A stretch of 64,000 nucleotides of DNA from an uncultured Desulfuromonadales bacterium (GTDB taxonomy: Bacteria; Desulfobacterota; Desulfuromonadia; Geobacterales; Pseudopelobacteraceae), in contig CAIPTY010000023.1 in the NCBI GenBank assembly GCA_903868145.1, positions 33,067-97,066 on the forward strand, read 5' to 3'. This document shows positions 45,329-54,048 of the stretch, piece by piece. The stretch's first letter is position 1; the number at the start of each line of letters is the position of its first letter. The notes beneath the pieces were generated by a model. The model saw only the letters and a list, made by a program, of their open reading frames with translations. It did no database searches and had not been told where the DNA came from. A program made the position numbers and the translations under genes.

Positions 45329-46810
45329 ATGAATGAAATCTTCAGTACTCTTCTGCTAAATACCAATGTAACAGTTGAGGAGGTACTTGCTGCACTTGAC
45401 AGAAATGGTAAGGGAGTGGTGTTTCTTGTTGATCATGATCAGATCATGAGAGGGTTGCTCACCGATAGTGATATGCGGAGAGCATTATTGAAAGGTGCCT
45501 CTATTTCCGATCCTGCAGAATTGTACATGAATCGTGATTTTGTTTCTGGTACCTTACCCAAAGAGAAACCAGAAAACATTGCTTTACTAAATGAAAAAAT
45601 TTGCAGTCTGCCCATTTTGAACCCATCAGGGCGTGTGGTGGATTTGCTACGCCTGACTGACTTATGGCGACTTCCTGTGATGGAACCAGTCCTAAAGGGC
45701 AGGGAAGTAGAATATGTTCTTGATTGCCTCAATACCAACTGGATCTCTTCACAGGGAAAATATGTTGAGCAATTTGAGGAAAAATTCCGCTCATATATTT
45801 CAACCGATTATGCTTTAAGTGTGTCAAATGGAACCGTCGCCTTACACCTTGCAATGGCTGCGCTAGGGATTGGCCGTGGAGATGAAGTAATCATTCCGGA
45901 TTTAACCTTTATTGCCCCCGCCAGCATGACAGTTCTATGTGCTGCTAAACCAGTTTTTGTGGATGTCGATAGATCCACTTGGACTCTTGATCCAAGTCTT
46001 ATTGAAGCTCACATTACACCCAGGACAAAGGCTATAATTGCAGTACATCTCTACGGGCACCCATGTGATATGGATCCGATCATGGAGATCGCAAAACGAC
46101 ATGGTCTTTATGTCATAGAAGACTGCGCCGAAGCCTTGGGTGCCGAATATAAAGGGCGCAAAGTCGGCACAATTGGGGATATCGGGACCTTCAGTTTTTT
46201 TGCAAATAAGGTGATTACTACAGGTGAGGGGGGCATGGTGATAACAAACAGCCCTGAAATTCACCACAATATGCGATTACTTCGTGACCACGGCATGGCC
46301 CGCGATAAAAGATATTGGCATCTTGTCGCTGGCTTCAACTATCGCCTTACAAACCTTCAAGCGGCTATTGGACTTGCCCAGTTAGAAAAGATTGATGTCT
46401 TTTTGAGCTATCGAGGAGAAGTTGTGAATCGTTACTCCACACAACTGAATGATGTTGATGGAATTGTACTCCCGCCACAAAAGGAATGGGCCAAAAACAT
46501 CTACTGGTTATATTCTCTTCTTGTGGATAAAGAGACCACGGGAATTGATAGAGACTCGTTAATGGGACATCTAGCCGTACATGGCATCGACACAAGACCG
46601 TTATTCTACCCTCTCCATCAGCAACCTCCTTTTTCTGATGGAGACTGGAAAAAATATCCAAATGCGGATTGGCTGTCGACTTGTGGTCTAAGTTTACCTA
46701 CTTCAAACAATATCAAGCTGGAAGATGTGGATAAGGTATGTGCTGTAATCCGTTCCGTCATGAAGAACAAAAGCATCTTCCGTAAATATGACACCGGACA
46801 GTGCTCATGA
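45329..46810 (+). CDS. CBS-domain/DegT-type aminotransferase fusion
   Basis: A 493-residue fusion. Residues 1-115 contain a CBS pair (GVVFLVDHDQIMRGLLTDSD, then SLPILNPSGRVVDLLRLTDL). Residues 120-480 form a DegT/DnrJ/EryC1 PLP aminotransferase: YALSVSNGTVALHLAMAALG, GDEVIIPDLTFIAPA, VIEDCAEALGAEY and FSFFANKVITTGEGGM, in which the PLP lysine is present, unlike the enzyme at 39778. It would transfer an amino group to a keto-sugar, as LegC does. In Campylobacter the CBS domain is on PtmE, a guanylyltransferase, so fusion to an aminotransferase is a different arrangement and suggests regulation by a nucleotide. Confidence 0.88.
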   Translation: MNEIFSTLLLNTNVTVEEVLAALDRNGKGVVFLVDHDQIMRGLLTDSDMRRALLKGASISDPAELYMNRDFVSGTLPKEKPENIALLNEKICSLPILNPSGRVVDLLRLTDLWRLPVMEPVLKGREVEYVLDCLNTNWISSQGKYVEQFEEKFRSYISTDYALSVSNGTVALHLAMAALGIGRGDEVIIPDLTFIAPASMTVLCAAKPVFVDVDRSTWTLDPSLIEAHITPRTKAIIAVHLYGHPCDMDPIMEIAKRHGLYVIEDCAEALGAEYKGRKVGTIGDIGTFSFFANKVITTGEGGMVITNSPEIHHNMRLLRDHGMARDKRYWHLVAGFNYRLTNLQAAIGLAQLEKIDVFLSYRGEVVNRYSTQLNDVDGIVLPPQKEWAKNIYWLYSLLVDKETTGIDRDSLMGHLAVHGIDTRPLFYPLHQQPPFSDGDWKKYPNADWLSTCGLSLPTSNNIKLEDVDKVCAVIRSVMKNKSIFRKYDTGQCS

Positions 46811-46847
46811 TGTGCATCCGAGCAAGCCAGTTCAAGGAGGATGCTTT

Positions 46848-48305
46848 GTGTTAGGTCCAACTAGTCCAATTATCCCTCGAATTTTGTTTATAAACATAAA
46901 TCCCCGACCCGAATGGAGTCGGGACAAGACACTTATTTACTTCAATATAGGTCTTTGCCAAGTTATGACGCACGTTAAGAAATCCGGCTATAATTTCGAC
47001 CTTCTCGATTTTTCAGTAAACCCCATGCGTAAGGCTGCATTTGTCGAGTATATTTCACAGGGGCATTATGATGTTGTTGCTTTTGGTGGTATGGTACACA
47101 CACTGTGGCAAATGGAAGAAATCACAACGCTAATTAAAAATGTGAGTTCAGATACCTGCGTTGTTGTTGGCGGATACGCAACAATGCTTGAGAAAGATGC
47201 GGTTTTGCTGTGGACTTCTGCAGATGTTGCCATCAGGGGAGAGGGTGAATTTGCCCTAGTGGAGTTATTGGAGCGAATGAAACAGGGAAGAGATTTCGAT
47301 GGAATACCGGGCGTTGCATATAAGGATCAGGAGGGTATAATACATCCAGCGTCCATACGAAAACCTGACCTTCCACTCGACCAGAAGGGCTTTCCTGAGT
47401 GGGATCTGTTTGATGTAGAAGCATATGTCCAATCTGGAAGCAAGCTTGTAAGTCATCACTTGGGAGCCATTCAAAATCAAAGATTTTTCCCGATAATTAC
47501 CACGAGAGGGTGTCCATTCCATTGCACATTTTGCAGTAACAATCAAATTATACAAGCGCACAACCCATATCGCAGGCATTCACCCGCTTTTGTTGCGGCC
47601 ATGATCAAGGAACTGCATGATCGCTACGCCATCAATCACTTTAAATTTCTTGATGAGCTTTCCTTTCTTACTAAGTCCGATGTTGAGCAACTACTTGATG
47701 AATTGGATCTTCTAAAATTGGATGTTACCTTTGAAGCCATTTGCAGGGTTGGTCTTTTCGGAGAAAATGATCTGGCGCTGGCACAAAGAATGAAAGCAGC
47801 TGGATTCTACAGGCTTTTTTATTCGCTTGAATCCGGTAGTCCAAGAATTCTTCAATTAATGAATAAACAGATCTCAATCGAGGCATTTTCCATCCAGAAA
47901 CGAGTTCTGGATGCTGCGGGTATAAGTTCCGGCACAAACGTGATTGTTGGCTATCCAACTGAAACAGAGGAGGATATAGCTCAAACATTTAAAGTCTGTC
48001 GCGAGAATGCTATTCTACCCAGTGTTTGTTTTCTTCTGCCAATCCCCGGGTCTGAAATGTATGAGCACGCCCTTCGCGAAGGCTACATTAAAAATGAAAA
48101 AGTATACATTTTTGATATTGGCGAACAGCAATATCTCAAAATTAATATGACCGGACTTGCTGATGATCAGCTTTATACCTGTACAATTAATAATTTGAAG
48201 AAGATCAGGGATGACTTGTCACTTGATGTTCCTGATGAAAATCTCATCTGCTCAGTCAATGTTGGCGATAAGCGGAACGGCAAGAAAACCTTATTTATTA
48301 GTTGA
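46848..48305 (+). CDS. B12-binding-domain radical-SAM protein in the nonulosonate operon
   Basis: A 485-residue enzyme. An N-terminal cobalamin-type domain (ILFININPRPEWSRD, VVAFGGMVHTLW, VVVGGYATMLEKDA) precedes the radical-SAM core with TTRGCPFHCTFCSNNQI (Cx3CxxC), followed by HFKFLDELSFLTKSDVEQLL and FYSLESGSPRILQLMNK. The GTG at 46848 was chosen because AAGGAGG (46834-46840) sits seven bases upstream; a longer in-frame start at 46788 overlaps the previous gene with no ribosome site. It lies between an aminotransferase and a cytidylyltransferase and probably acts on the nonulosonate or its carrier. Substrate unknown. Confidence 0.82.
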   Translation: MLGPTSPIIPRILFININPRPEWSRDKTLIYFNIGLCQVMTHVKKSGYNFDLLDFSVNPMRKAAFVEYISQGHYDVVAFGGMVHTLWQMEEITTLIKNVSSDTCVVVGGYATMLEKDAVLLWTSADVAIRGEGEFALVELLERMKQGRDFDGIPGVAYKDQEGIIHPASIRKPDLPLDQKGFPEWDLFDVEAYVQSGSKLVSHHLGAIQNQRFFPIITTRGCPFHCTFCSNNQIIQAHNPYRRHSPAFVAAMIKELHDRYAINHFKFLDELSFLTKSDVEQLLDELDLLKLDVTFEAICRVGLFGENDLALAQRMKAAGFYRLFYSLESGSPRILQLMNKQISIEAFSIQKRVLDAAGISSGTNVIVGYPTETEEDIAQTFKVCRENAILPSVCFLLPIPGSEMYEHALREGYIKNEKVYIFDIGEQQYLKINMTGLADDQLYTCTINNLKKIRDDLSLDVPDENLICSVNVGDKRNGKKTLFIS

Positions 48306-48318
48306 AATTTAGGATGCC

Positions 48319-49056
48319 ATGTCAAACATGAATAACGTTCTCGGAATCATTCCCGCCAGGGGAGGAAGTAAGCGTCTACCTCACAAGAACCTGTTGCCAC
48401 TGGCTGGAAAACCCTTGATATCGTACACCATAAAAGCCGGTCTAGAAGCTCATTGTATAGATGAATTGATGGTTTCAACCGATGATCCTGAAATTGCACG
48501 AGTATCTGTTGAATTCGGCGCCAAAGTCCCGTTCATGCGGCCTTCCAAACTGGCACAGGATGATACGAGCACATTTGCAGTAGTTCAGCATGCTATTGAT
48601 TACTACAAAACAGTAGAAGGCAAAACATTTAAATTTATAGTGCTTTTGCAACCAACTTCACCCTTGCGAGATGGAGAGGATGTAGACCTTGCAATGAAGT
48701 TTCTGTACTCTAAAAATGCGGACTCAGTTATTTCTGTCAGTGAAAATGACCATAGCCCCCTGTGGTGCAATACGCTGCCTGATGACTTGTCCATGAACAC
48801 TTTTCTTAGGGAAGAGTTGAAATTTAAAAGAAGTCAGGACCTGGAAAAATATTATCGACTAAATGGCGCTATCTACATTTGCAACACGGCCAGATTGCTT
48901 GAGGAAAAAACCTTTTTCCTGAAAGACCGTGTTTATGCCCACATCATGCCTCAAGAGAAATCCATAGACATTGACACCAGGCTTGACCTGATACTTTGTG
49001 AAATTCTACTGACAGAGATGTTGTCAACTAATGCCACCTGTGAGCACTGCCAATGA
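48319..49056 (+). CDS. CMP-nonulosonic acid cytidylyltransferase (NeuA family)
   Basis: A 245-residue cytidylyltransferase beginning with GIIPARGGSKRLPHKNLLPL, the CMP-sialic-acid synthetase loop, with KPLISYTIKAGL, LMVSTDDPEIARVSVEFGA, VLLQPTSPLRDGEDVD and INDI-like YRLNGAIYICNTARL. It activates the nonulosonic acid to the CMP form used by glycosyltransferases. It is two genes downstream of NeuB partners and overlaps the HisF-like gene by four bases, in the right place in the module. Whether the sugar is Leg, Pse or another acid cannot be read off. Confidence 0.9.
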   Translation: MSNMNNVLGIIPARGGSKRLPHKNLLPLAGKPLISYTIKAGLEAHCIDELMVSTDDPEIARVSVEFGAKVPFMRPSKLAQDDTSTFAVVQHAIDYYKTVEGKTFKFIVLLQPTSPLRDGEDVDLAMKFLYSKNADSVISVSENDHSPLWCNTLPDDLSMNTFLREELKFKRSQDLEKYYRLNGAIYICNTARLLEEKTFFLKDRVYAHIMPQEKSIDIDTRLDLILCEILLTEMLSTNATCEHCQ

Positions 49057-49901
49057 TGCCGGTGCGGATTATTCCACGACTGGACATCAAAGGACCTAAC
49101 CTGGTCAAAGGTATACATCTTGAAGGATTGCGAGTACTTGGCGATCCGATAGAATTCGCTCGTTACTATTACGAAAACGGAGCAGACGAGCTGCTATACT
49201 CCGATATCGTTGCGAGCCTTTACCAGAGAAACAACATTCTAGATCTTGTGACGGAAACCAGCCGAAGAGTATTTATTCCCATCACGGTGGCTGGTGGATT
49301 GCGGACGATTGAAGATATTAAAAAGGCTCTGAGAGCTGGGGCTGACAAAGTCTGCATAAATACTGCTGCAATAAATAACCCTGATTTTGTGACACAAGCA
49401 GTAAAGGTGTTTGGGGCATCAACAATAGTTGTTGCTCTTGAGGTATTGAGACTTCCTGATGGTTCTTTAATGGCATACACCGAGAATGGACGGCAATCAT
49501 CGGGAGTTGAGGCTATTTCCTGGGCAAAAAGGGTTGAGGACTTGGGCGCTGGAGAAATTCTGCTGACCTCAATTAACATGGAGGGCACCGGAGGAGGCTA
49601 TGACATGGATCTTGTAAGACGCGTGGTGTCAGCGGTATCAATTCCAGTCATTGTGCATGGGGGAGCGGGTACACCTGAACATGTTCGAGAGGTATTTTCA
49701 ACATCCGATGCATCTGCCGTAGCAGTTGCATCAATTTTTCATTATCACACCAAAAACCTGTCAGCTGGCATCAACCCGATTGAGGGAAATCTCGACTTTC
49801 TAAAGAGTGGCAAGCGTTATTCAAAAATTACAGAAACTTCCGTCGTGGACCTCAAACAGTATTTGGAGAAACAGGGTGTCGCCTGCAGGCTGGTAATCTG
49901 A
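49053..49901 (+). CDS. HisF-like subunit of a sugar-amidating system
   Basis: A 282-residue (beta-alpha)8 protein of the HisF family, longer than the usual 250. It starts VRIIPRLDIKGPNLVKGIHL, has ADELLYSDIVASLY, and GGLRTIEDIKKALRAGADKV. The N-terminal catalytic Asp (LD) is retained but the second cyclase aspartate position (HisF Asp130) reads VVALEVLRLPDG, a Glu130, so it is unlikely to do histidine chemistry. With the HisH-like and amidotransferase genes it matches the WbpG-HisH2-HisF2 system in which HisH makes ammonia and HisF channels it to the amidotransferase. No histidine biosynthesis genes are nearby. Confidence 0.88.
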   Translation: MMPVRIIPRLDIKGPNLVKGIHLEGLRVLGDPIEFARYYYENGADELLYSDIVASLYQRNNILDLVTETSRRVFIPITVAGGLRTIEDIKKALRAGADKVCINTAAINNPDFVTQAVKVFGASTIVVALEVLRLPDGSLMAYTENGRQSSGVEAISWAKRVEDLGAGEILLTSINMEGTGGGYDMDLVRRVVSAVSIPVIVHGGAGTPEHVREVFSTSDASAVAVASIFHYHTKNLSAGINPIEGNLDFLKSGKRYSKITETSVVDLKQYLEKQGVACRLVI

Positions 49902-49902
49902 A

Positions 49903-50541
49903 ATGCGCAGAGTCATTATCGTAGACTACAACCTTGGAAACATCTTCAGCCTCAAGAACGCCTGTGAGCGTGTGGGACTTGATGTAACTGTTTCAGCAGA
50001 TCCTGTAAAAATCAGGGGGTGCCATCAACTCGTATTGCCCGGTGTGGGGGCGTTTGGGGTAGCAGTAGAAAATCTTAAGCAGTTGGACCTGATCGATCCT
50101 GTTATTGAGCATGCTAAGCAGGGCAAGCCGCTTGTAGGAATTTGTCTTGGTCTGCAACTGCTTTTTTCCAGAAGTGAGGAGTTCGGAAACAACTTGGGGC
50201 TTGACCTCATACCAGGCGTTGTCAAACGCTTCCCTGATGTCCAAGATGGAGAAAAATTGAGAATTCCGCATGTAGGTTGGAATGTACTGAATCGCAACGC
50301 CAGTGGTTCCAGCGACCCGCTCTTTTTTCACCTTAACGAGGATCCATACGCTTATTTTGTACACTCATACTATGTTGAACCTATCGATCCTTCCATTATT
50401 ACAGCAGTTACAGAGTACCATGGCTTCAGATTCTGCGCTGCAATCAGAAAAGACAATATTGTCGGAATGCAGTTCCATCCTGAGAAAAGCGGTCCGAAGG
50501 GATTGAAAATGCTTGCAAATATACTAAACGGGGTATGGTGA
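49903..50541 (+). CDS. HisH-like glutamine amidotransferase subunit
   Basis: A 212-residue class I glutamine amidotransferase: VIIVDYNLGNIFSLKNACER, LVLPGVGAFG, LVGICLGLQLLF (nucleophile Cys81), and GMQFHPEKSG (His192, Glu194), a complete triad. HisH releases ammonia from glutamine and passes it through its HisF partner. In this context the ammonia goes to the downstream amidotransferase. It follows the HisF-like gene by one base and overlaps the amidotransferase by one base (TGATG), so the three subunits are made together. Confidence 0.92.
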   Translation: MRRVIIVDYNLGNIFSLKNACERVGLDVTVSADPVKIRGCHQLVLPGVGAFGVAVENLKQLDLIDPVIEHAKQGKPLVGICLGLQLLFSRSEEFGNNLGLDLIPGVVKRFPDVQDGEKLRIPHVGWNVLNRNASGSSDPLFFHLNEDPYAYFVHSYYVEPIDPSIITAVTEYHGFRFCAAIRKDNIVGMQFHPEKSGPKGLKMLANILNGVW

Positions 50542-51731
50542 TGATCGATAATAAGAATGTGCTGGAACGTTATAACCTTCCAGAAGAGGTCATATTCTGC
50601 AAAATGTGCACAATGTCTAACCAACGCCCACGAATCACCTTTGACGCCGACGGGGTCTGTTCTGCCTGTAACTTTTCCGTTATGAAAAATACTCTTTTTG
50701 ACTGGTCACAACGTGAGAAAGAGCTGGTGGAGTTATGCAAAAAGTACAAGAGAACGGATGGAGGGTTTGAGGTACTTGTACCTGCCAGCGGAGGCAAAGA
50801 CAGCGCCTTTGTAGCCCATATGCTCAAGTATAAATATGGCATGAAGGTCCTTACAGTCACGTGGGCTCCCCATATCTATACCGACATCGGGTGGAAAAAT
50901 CACCAGAATATGATTCATATCGGCGGACTTGACAACATTCTAGGAACTCCCAACGGCATCATTCACAGAAAGCTAACCAAGCTCTCCTTTGAGGTTTTGG
51001 GAGATCCGTTTCAACCCTTTATTTTCGGTCAACACAACTTTCCGCTTCAAATTGCAATAAAGTACAATATTCCGTTGATCATGTACGGAGAAAATGGAGA
51101 GGTCGAGTATGGCGGGGACATGACAAACGCCTACAAGCCCGACAGAAACTACGGTTCTGATCAGAAAAAACATTATTTTTCCAACCTTTCTCCTGAGGGC
51201 ATGGTCCATTATGGTATTGACCAGGATGATCTACTCCCATACATTTCACCTCCAATCGAAGAAATGGACAGAATTAATTTGAAAGTTCATTTCCTGTCTT
51301 ATTATCATAAATGGATTCCGCAGGAAAATTACTACTATGCATCTGAACATACTGGCTTTGAAGCTCGATCAGAACGCAACGAAGGCACTTACTCCAAGTA
51401 TGCCTCCATTGATGATCAGCTTGATGGATTTCATTATTACTTATCATTTATAAAATTTGGCATAGGCCGTGCGACCTCTGATACAGCTCATGAAATAAGG
51501 GATGGTCATATAACGCGGGATGAAGGTATTAAATTAGTCGAGCGGTTCGACGGGGAGTTTCCGGAAAAGTGCTTTAAAGTATTTTTGGATTACGTTGACA
51601 TTTCTGAAGAGTATTTTCATGAGGTAATAGATAGTTGGCGTTCCCCGCATATCTGGAATAAAGTCAATGGTGTGTGGAAACTAAGACATAATGTGGCTGG
51701 GACTGGAATCAATGATATTGTATTAGACTAA
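50541..51731 (+). CDS. N-acetyl sugar amidotransferase (WbpG/PseA family)
   Basis: A 396-residue PP-loop ATPase. The pyrophosphate loop is PASGGKDSAFVAHML (83-88); a zinc-binding CxxC pair lies ahead of it (Cys20, Cys23 and Cys40, Cys43). Family members such as WbpG of Pseudomonas aeruginosa and PseA of Campylobacter adenylate an acetamido group and replace its oxygen with ammonia from HisH/HisF, making acetamidino sugars. MYGENGEVEYGGDMTNAYKP is characteristic. The product is probably an acetamidino-nonulosonic acid. The start was set at ATG 50541, with GGGG seven bases upstream; ATG 50535 is also possible. Confidence 0.92.
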   Translation: MIDNKNVLERYNLPEEVIFCKMCTMSNQRPRITFDADGVCSACNFSVMKNTLFDWSQREKELVELCKKYKRTDGGFEVLVPASGGKDSAFVAHMLKYKYGMKVLTVTWAPHIYTDIGWKNHQNMIHIGGLDNILGTPNGIIHRKLTKLSFEVLGDPFQPFIFGQHNFPLQIAIKYNIPLIMYGENGEVEYGGDMTNAYKPDRNYGSDQKKHYFSNLSPEGMVHYGIDQDDLLPYISPPIEEMDRINLKVHFLSYYHKWIPQENYYYASEHTGFEARSERNEGTYSKYASIDDQLDGFHYYLSFIKFGIGRATSDTAHEIRDGHITRDEGIKLVERFDGEFPEKCFKVFLDYVDISEEYFHEVIDSWRSPHIWNKVNGVWKLRHNVAGTGINDIVLD

Positions 51732-51839
51732 AGTACAACTATTCACCGATTATATGTTGGGAGTATTTGTACGAGAGAATCTCGTAAAATTTTTAAAACG
51801 TATCTCTTCGAATGACACTGAAATAAGGCAGGCTTATTT

Positions 51840-53603
51840 ATGAATGACAAAAAGTTTTTTATAGTTTCTATCCAGAATCCTGCGCTATCTAAGGAATCAT
51901 CACTATTTATTGCCGATCCTTTTTTCAAGCATTTAATTGACGTAAGCCCTGGCCTTGCACCGCACGCAAAATTACAAATTGCATCTTTTACAAGAAATGG
52001 CCCTGGTGATTTAAAAACTGCCAATAGTTTTGTATGCAACAGGTATAAAAAATACATCCCCATATTATCAACTCTTCTAAATGGAATTCACAATAGCAAT
52101 TTTCCCGAAGATTTTTGGCGTCGTGCTTTTAGTATGGCATTAGTGCGGCACTTGACTATCATGTATGACTTTTTCTTGATTTGTGAAACACATTTTAATC
52201 AGTCAGAGCATAATGCCTATAAACTATCAACGGACTGTTTTTACATCCCCGTAGATTACAATGAGCATCGTTGGTTTCTCCAACATAGTCACTTTGGGCA
52301 AGAGCAACTTCTTTCCATGTATTTAAACCTGTTTTATCCAAGTCACGGCTCAGCCTATATCAATAAGTATGAATCATCATACAAACTGGATCGAATGATT
52401 ACCCGTACAGGCGATTATAACCCATCAGTGGGTATTATGGGTGCTTTGTTTGCGGAGCCAATGCTTTATGGCCTGATGCTCAGTAGCAATAATACCATTG
52501 CGCCTATTGGGTTTAATTTTAATTTACCGGCGAATCATTTGATTTCATATTCCAAACGCACCAATCTGAAGTATACCAGTGAAAGTTTTGACCGTTTTGA
52601 CAAGTTCTTTTTCAGTTCTTTACCGTTTATGTTGCCACGGGAGTTTGTCGAAAATTTTGAACTGATATACTGTGCTGCGGTCAAACAATTTGATCGATAT
52701 ACCAATCTTAAATTTGTTGTCAGTGAGATATTCATCGGTGAAACGTATGAATCAATAGGCTTGGCTATTCTCAAAGATCGTGGCATAACAACTGTTTATA
52801 GCGAGCATAACTACTGTGAGTATCCTTGCCATTCATCAATTCTTGAACAACAGACCTCATTGGTAGATATTTTTGCATCACACGGTAATTATTACGCTTC
52901 AATTAAAAATAAGGTCTCAACTGGTTCGCTTTTCAACTTTTTTGAAATACCATTGAGCCATGACAGAAAAATAATAGATATTTTATATGTATGTGGCCTA
53001 GCAGAAGCAAAATATGCATATTTTACAAACACAACTATGCTAACTGCAGAGCATGCATTGATTCACTATGATGTTAAGTTGAGGTTTTTTAAGTCTTTGT
53101 CAGAAAAAATACTGAGCAAAATACTGTATAGACCATATCCAAGCGATCCAAAATGGATTCTTATTTATAATGATAAATTTATTATGGGTAAAATTTTATC
53201 TTCAATGAAAATTGATGATCTTAGTACTGATGGCCGTACAAGAATTCGAGCGTCTCGTTTAGTTATTATAGATTACTTGGCCACTTCTTATCTAGAGTCA
53301 ATGAGCATGAATACACCAACCGTAATTTTATATAACAAAAACAGCTATTTTTTAAATGACAATTCCAAGGACTTTCTTAACGATCTAATCAATGTTGGCA
53401 TTTGTCAGGATAACCCGGAAAACGCAGCAAAATTTATTGAACAGATATCATCTAACCCAGAAGCTTGGTGGTTTCAGCCGGTAGTCCAGGCCGCAAAAGA
53501 TAGTTTTCTTGAAAAAAATCTCGGCAGACCGGAATATATGGCAAATTTCTTACTGAATTTAGCCGCAGGCAAGACAGAAATTAATTATGATTCCTCTCAG
53601 TGA
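51840..53603 (+). CDS. Putative LIC12162-family transferase
   Basis: A 587-residue protein with a low-GC gene. The C-terminal part RLVIIDYLATSYLESMSMNT, TVILYNKNSYFLNDNSKDFL and NPEAWWFQPVVQAAKDSFLE, and LLNGIHNSNFPEDFWRRAFSM in the N-terminal part, match the family of large surface-polysaccharide transferases represented by Leptospira LIC12162. Family members are about 550-620 residues. They look like GT-B-type transferases and are found in O-antigen loci; the transferred group is not established. The AT-rich composition suggests separate acquisition from the GC-rich core. About 100 bases separate it from the amidotransferase; no terminator was seen. Confidence 0.72.
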   Translation: MNDKKFFIVSIQNPALSKESSLFIADPFFKHLIDVSPGLAPHAKLQIASFTRNGPGDLKTANSFVCNRYKKYIPILSTLLNGIHNSNFPEDFWRRAFSMALVRHLTIMYDFFLICETHFNQSEHNAYKLSTDCFYIPVDYNEHRWFLQHSHFGQEQLLSMYLNLFYPSHGSAYINKYESSYKLDRMITRTGDYNPSVGIMGALFAEPMLYGLMLSSNNTIAPIGFNFNLPANHLISYSKRTNLKYTSESFDRFDKFFFSSLPFMLPREFVENFELIYCAAVKQFDRYTNLKFVVSEIFIGETYESIGLAILKDRGITTVYSEHNYCEYPCHSSILEQQTSLVDIFASHGNYYASIKNKVSTGSLFNFFEIPLSHDRKIIDILYVCGLAEAKYAYFTNTTMLTAEHALIHYDVKLRFFKSLSEKILSKILYRPYPSDPKWILIYNDKFIMGKILSSMKIDDLSTDGRTRIRASRLVIIDYLATSYLESMSMNTPTVILYNKNSYFLNDNSKDFLNDLINVGICQDNPENAAKFIEQISSNPEAWWFQPVVQAAKDSFLEKNLGRPEYMANFLLNLAAGKTEINYDSSQ

Positions 53604-53662
53604 ATTTAGCCACGGAACAGATTTTTGTACAGTTTGCTGATCAATGAGTTTAAGGAGCAATA

Positions 53663-54046
53663 TTCGAAAATATAACTCACATATTGATAGGAGACCTGTT
53701 CAACTTTGGGCACCTAATGGCGTTGGAAAAGGCCCGAGCGGTGTCTGACATGCATATCTGCGGCGTAATCACAGATGAGGTTGCCCGCAAGTGGACCTCG
53801 CCGCTAATCTACTCCTATGAGGAACGCAAGGCAGTGATTGAACGGATTGAATATGTTGATCAGGCTTGGCGTCAGGACTCGCTTGACCCGACAGAAAACC
53901 TCAAAAAGATCCATCGTAAATATCCGAACGCCACAATATTGCTAATGCAGAGTCACCACCTGTGGCATGGCACACTGGAGAGCGACTACAGTCAAATTGT
54001 GCTGCGAGTTTTGAATACAGTCGCAACACAAGATCAGAAGGTCTAG
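53663..54046 (+). pseudogene. Decayed, truncated copy of the glutamine-kinase N-terminal domain
   Basis: The frame GDLFNFGHLMALEKARAVSD, DEVARKWTSPLIYSYEERKA, then DQAWRQDSLDPTENLKKIH is nearly identical to residues 10-105 of the protein at 55471. It starts after an AAGGAG site, but where the intact gene has ATGAAAATAGC this copy has TCGAAAATAT: the ATG is gone and small indels shift the next codons. Similarity stops after GTLESD (intact gene GTLGSD), followed by 17 unrelated codons and a stop. Differences between the copies are mostly at third codon positions, so the fragment came from a gene once under selection. It directly precedes the WbsX-type gene. Confidence 0.85.
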
Positions 54047-54048
54047 GC

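Noticed and set aside
53684..54046. The decayed fragment as a real 120-residue gene starting at TTG
   Set aside because: The TTG has no ribosome site at proper distance, the homologous ATG is lost, and the tail after GTLESD is unrelated to the family.
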